From: CAYFLR01 sp964343805 | Lineage (GTDB): Bacteria; Bdellovibrionota_B; Oligoflexia; CAYFLR01 | Direction: 5' to 3' | Assembly: GCA_964343805.1 (NCBI GenBank) | Contig: CAYFLR010000120.1 | Location: forward strand, 1 to 6,447 | DNA length: 6,447 bases | Shown: one piece after another, positions 5,365 to 6,447 of the stretch | Layout: each line of letters starts with the position of its first letter | Numbering within the stretch: position 1 is the stretch's first letter | Notes under the pieces: model-generated | What the model was told of the DNA's origin: nothing | What the model saw: only the letters and a program-made list of their open reading frames with translations | Databases searched by the model: none | Program-made: the position numbers and the translations under genes

Positions 5365-6447
5365 ACACTATAAGTGTCTGGAAAAAACTGAATAATTTGG
5401 CCACCCCAACCCGGCCACAAAGTATTTTCAGATGCTTATCTTTTCTACTCTTATGGGTCATTCTTTCATCTCAGCTGACCTCATGTGGTGTGGTGGCAGG
5501 TAATCCAGAAGATGATGATGATGGAAAAGGGGATGAAAATGTAGAAGAGCCCCTCCCCGATTCACCATCCACCCAAGGGACATCTCTACCTTCCCAAAGT
5601 AGGGCTCCTTCATCCATGAATTCCACTTTTGCTCTAAAAGGAGCAGTGATTCTGGGTCGCGTTGCGGGAGCCAATGTCTTCATTTATTCCCTTACACCTC
5701 AAGGAGAAAGAGAACACCTCTTAGGTGAAACATTTACAGATGAAATGGGAAACTATGAAATAGATATTTTTACCAATGGCCCGGTGGAAGTGGTTGCAAA
5801 AGGGGGAGAATATTTAGACGAAGCCACCGGAGAACGGGTGGTTTTAGATGAAGAGGAAATAAGCGCATTTACAAACATAGAAGAAGTGAGCTCCGAAATT
5901 TATGTCAGTGCCTTAACCACCTTGGTTGCAGAGAGAATCAAAGAGAGCAGCGACTTAGGTGTTGAGATAGCAATTGAGAGCAGTAACACGGAATTGGCTG
6001 AAATATTAGGTATTCCTGAGGTGGACATAATCGCCACAGAGCCAGGGGATTTAGTTGACCCTCAAGTAGATCAAGATCTCTCGGAAGAGGCGTTTCAATT
6101 AGGTCTGCTCATTGGAACTTTTAGCCATCTGGCAAAACAATTAAAAGGACAAGCCCAGGGTCAGGTTGAAGTTTTAAAATCCCTCGCTTTAGACTTTGCT
6201 GATGGGGGTTTTGATCAGACAAAAGATCTGACGGAAAACATCAATATTTCAATTCAGAACTATAAAAAGCAGATTACTAAGAATCTACCAGATGTGAAAG
6301 AACTATCAGTTCCTGCTCCTCAATTACCCTTGCTTCCCAAAAAGTTAAAAGAAAAAGCTCAATTGGGTCAATCTAATAAAAAAGAAAAAACAGCTGTTAA
6401 CACTGAAGAAAATGATTATATAATTAACGAAGATGATCAAATAGATA
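5361..6447 (+). CDS. Large lipoprotein with a carboxypeptidase-regulatory-like beta domain, 3' end outside the window
   Basis: Open from ATG 5361 to the window edge (362 codons so far). The ATG overlaps the preceding stop (ATGA) and is preceded by AGGA at 5351-5354, six bases away. A basic N-terminus and hydrophobic core (about 23-37) lead to lipobox LTSC with Cys42 (codon 5484-5486). Next comes a disordered acidic and Ser/Pro-rich linker (about 48-85; DDDDGKGDE). Residues about 90-190 resemble a beta-sandwich of the carboxypeptidase-regulatory/SdrD-B type: VAGANVFIYSL, LGETFTDEMGNYEIDI, VEVVAKGGEYLDEATGE, then YVSALTTLVAERI. This pattern is frequent in lipoproteins of Gram-negative bacteria. 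The rest (about 190-340) is mainly helical and acidic, ending in a Lys-rich, Asn/Asp-rich stretch. The protein should sit in the envelope as a membrane-anchored surface or periplasmic protein. The specific function is not recognisable. Pairing with a TIGR02147 gene suggests that protein controls its production or partners with it. Confidence 0.87.
   Translation, partial: MNTISVWKKLNNLATPTRPQSIFRCLSFLLLWVILSSQLTSCGVVAGNPEDDDDGKGDENVEEPLPDSPSTQGTSLPSQSRAPSSMNSTFALKGAVILGRVAGANVFIYSLTPQGEREHLLGETFTDEMGNYEIDIFTNGPVEVVAKGGEYLDEATGERVVLDEEEISAFTNIEEVSSEIYVSALTTLVAERIKESSDLGVEIAIESSNTELAEILGIPEVDIIATEPGDLVDPQVDQDLSEEAFQLGLLIGTFSHLAKQLKGQAQGQVEVLKSLALDFADGGFDQTKDLTENINISIQNYKKQITKNLPDVKELSVPAPQLPLLPKKLKEKAQLGQSNKKEKTAVNTEENDYIINEDDQID

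Noticed and set aside
5471..5683. Open frame of 70 codons on the minus strand
   Set aside because: Antisense to the low-complexity Asp/Ser/Pro linker of the large lipoprotein; its Ser/Pro-rich composition is a by-product of that linker.
1..6447. Mobile element, CRISPR array, tRNA or rRNA
   Set aside because: Reading both strands showed no transposase or integrase motifs, no regularly spaced repeats and no cloverleaf or rRNA-like stretch.

Overview
The window is a 6.4 kb AT-rich stretch of a bacterial chromosome carrying signal-transduction genes and lipoproteins. A clear TIGR02147-family protein, a group concentrated in Bdellovibrionota and Fibrobacter relatives, together with diderm-type lipoproteins and a multi-domain sensor kinase, suggests a Bdellovibrio/Bacteriovorax-like organism. 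This assignment is inferred from gene content, not from a marker gene.

Minus strand, positions 1-3605. A histidine-kinase locus runs leftwards off the window edge. It starts with a MASE3 membrane sensor and a partial PAS domain (2823 to 1711). A different reading frame then carries HAMP-PAS-GAF-HisKA-HATPase (1789 to 1, incomplete). The junction looks like a broken or chimeric kinase: the first PAS domain is cut off halfway, and a HAMP domain begins with no membrane helix before it. Upstream, separated by about 160 bp, is a 207-residue orphan lipoprotein (3605 to 2982).

Centre, positions 3606-3912. This is a divergent intergenic region. It contains a 17-bp palindrome, a consensus -10 box, and a short open frame that resembles the first third of a receiver domain.

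Plus strand, positions 3913-6447. A stand-alone CheY-like receiver (3913-4331) keeps all its phosphorylation residues but is broken by a one-base frameshift, and is followed by a terminator. Next is a TTG-initiated TIGR02147 gene (4468-5364), whose stop overlaps the ATG of a large lipoprotein with a carboxypeptidase-regulatory-like beta domain (5361 to beyond 6447). These last two form a tightly coupled pair.

Inferred roles: the kinase and receiver are candidate partners in a signalling pathway, although both are interrupted as the sequence stands. The TIGR02147 protein probably acts with, or controls, the co-translated lipoprotein. No mobile element, CRISPR array, tRNA or rRNA was found.
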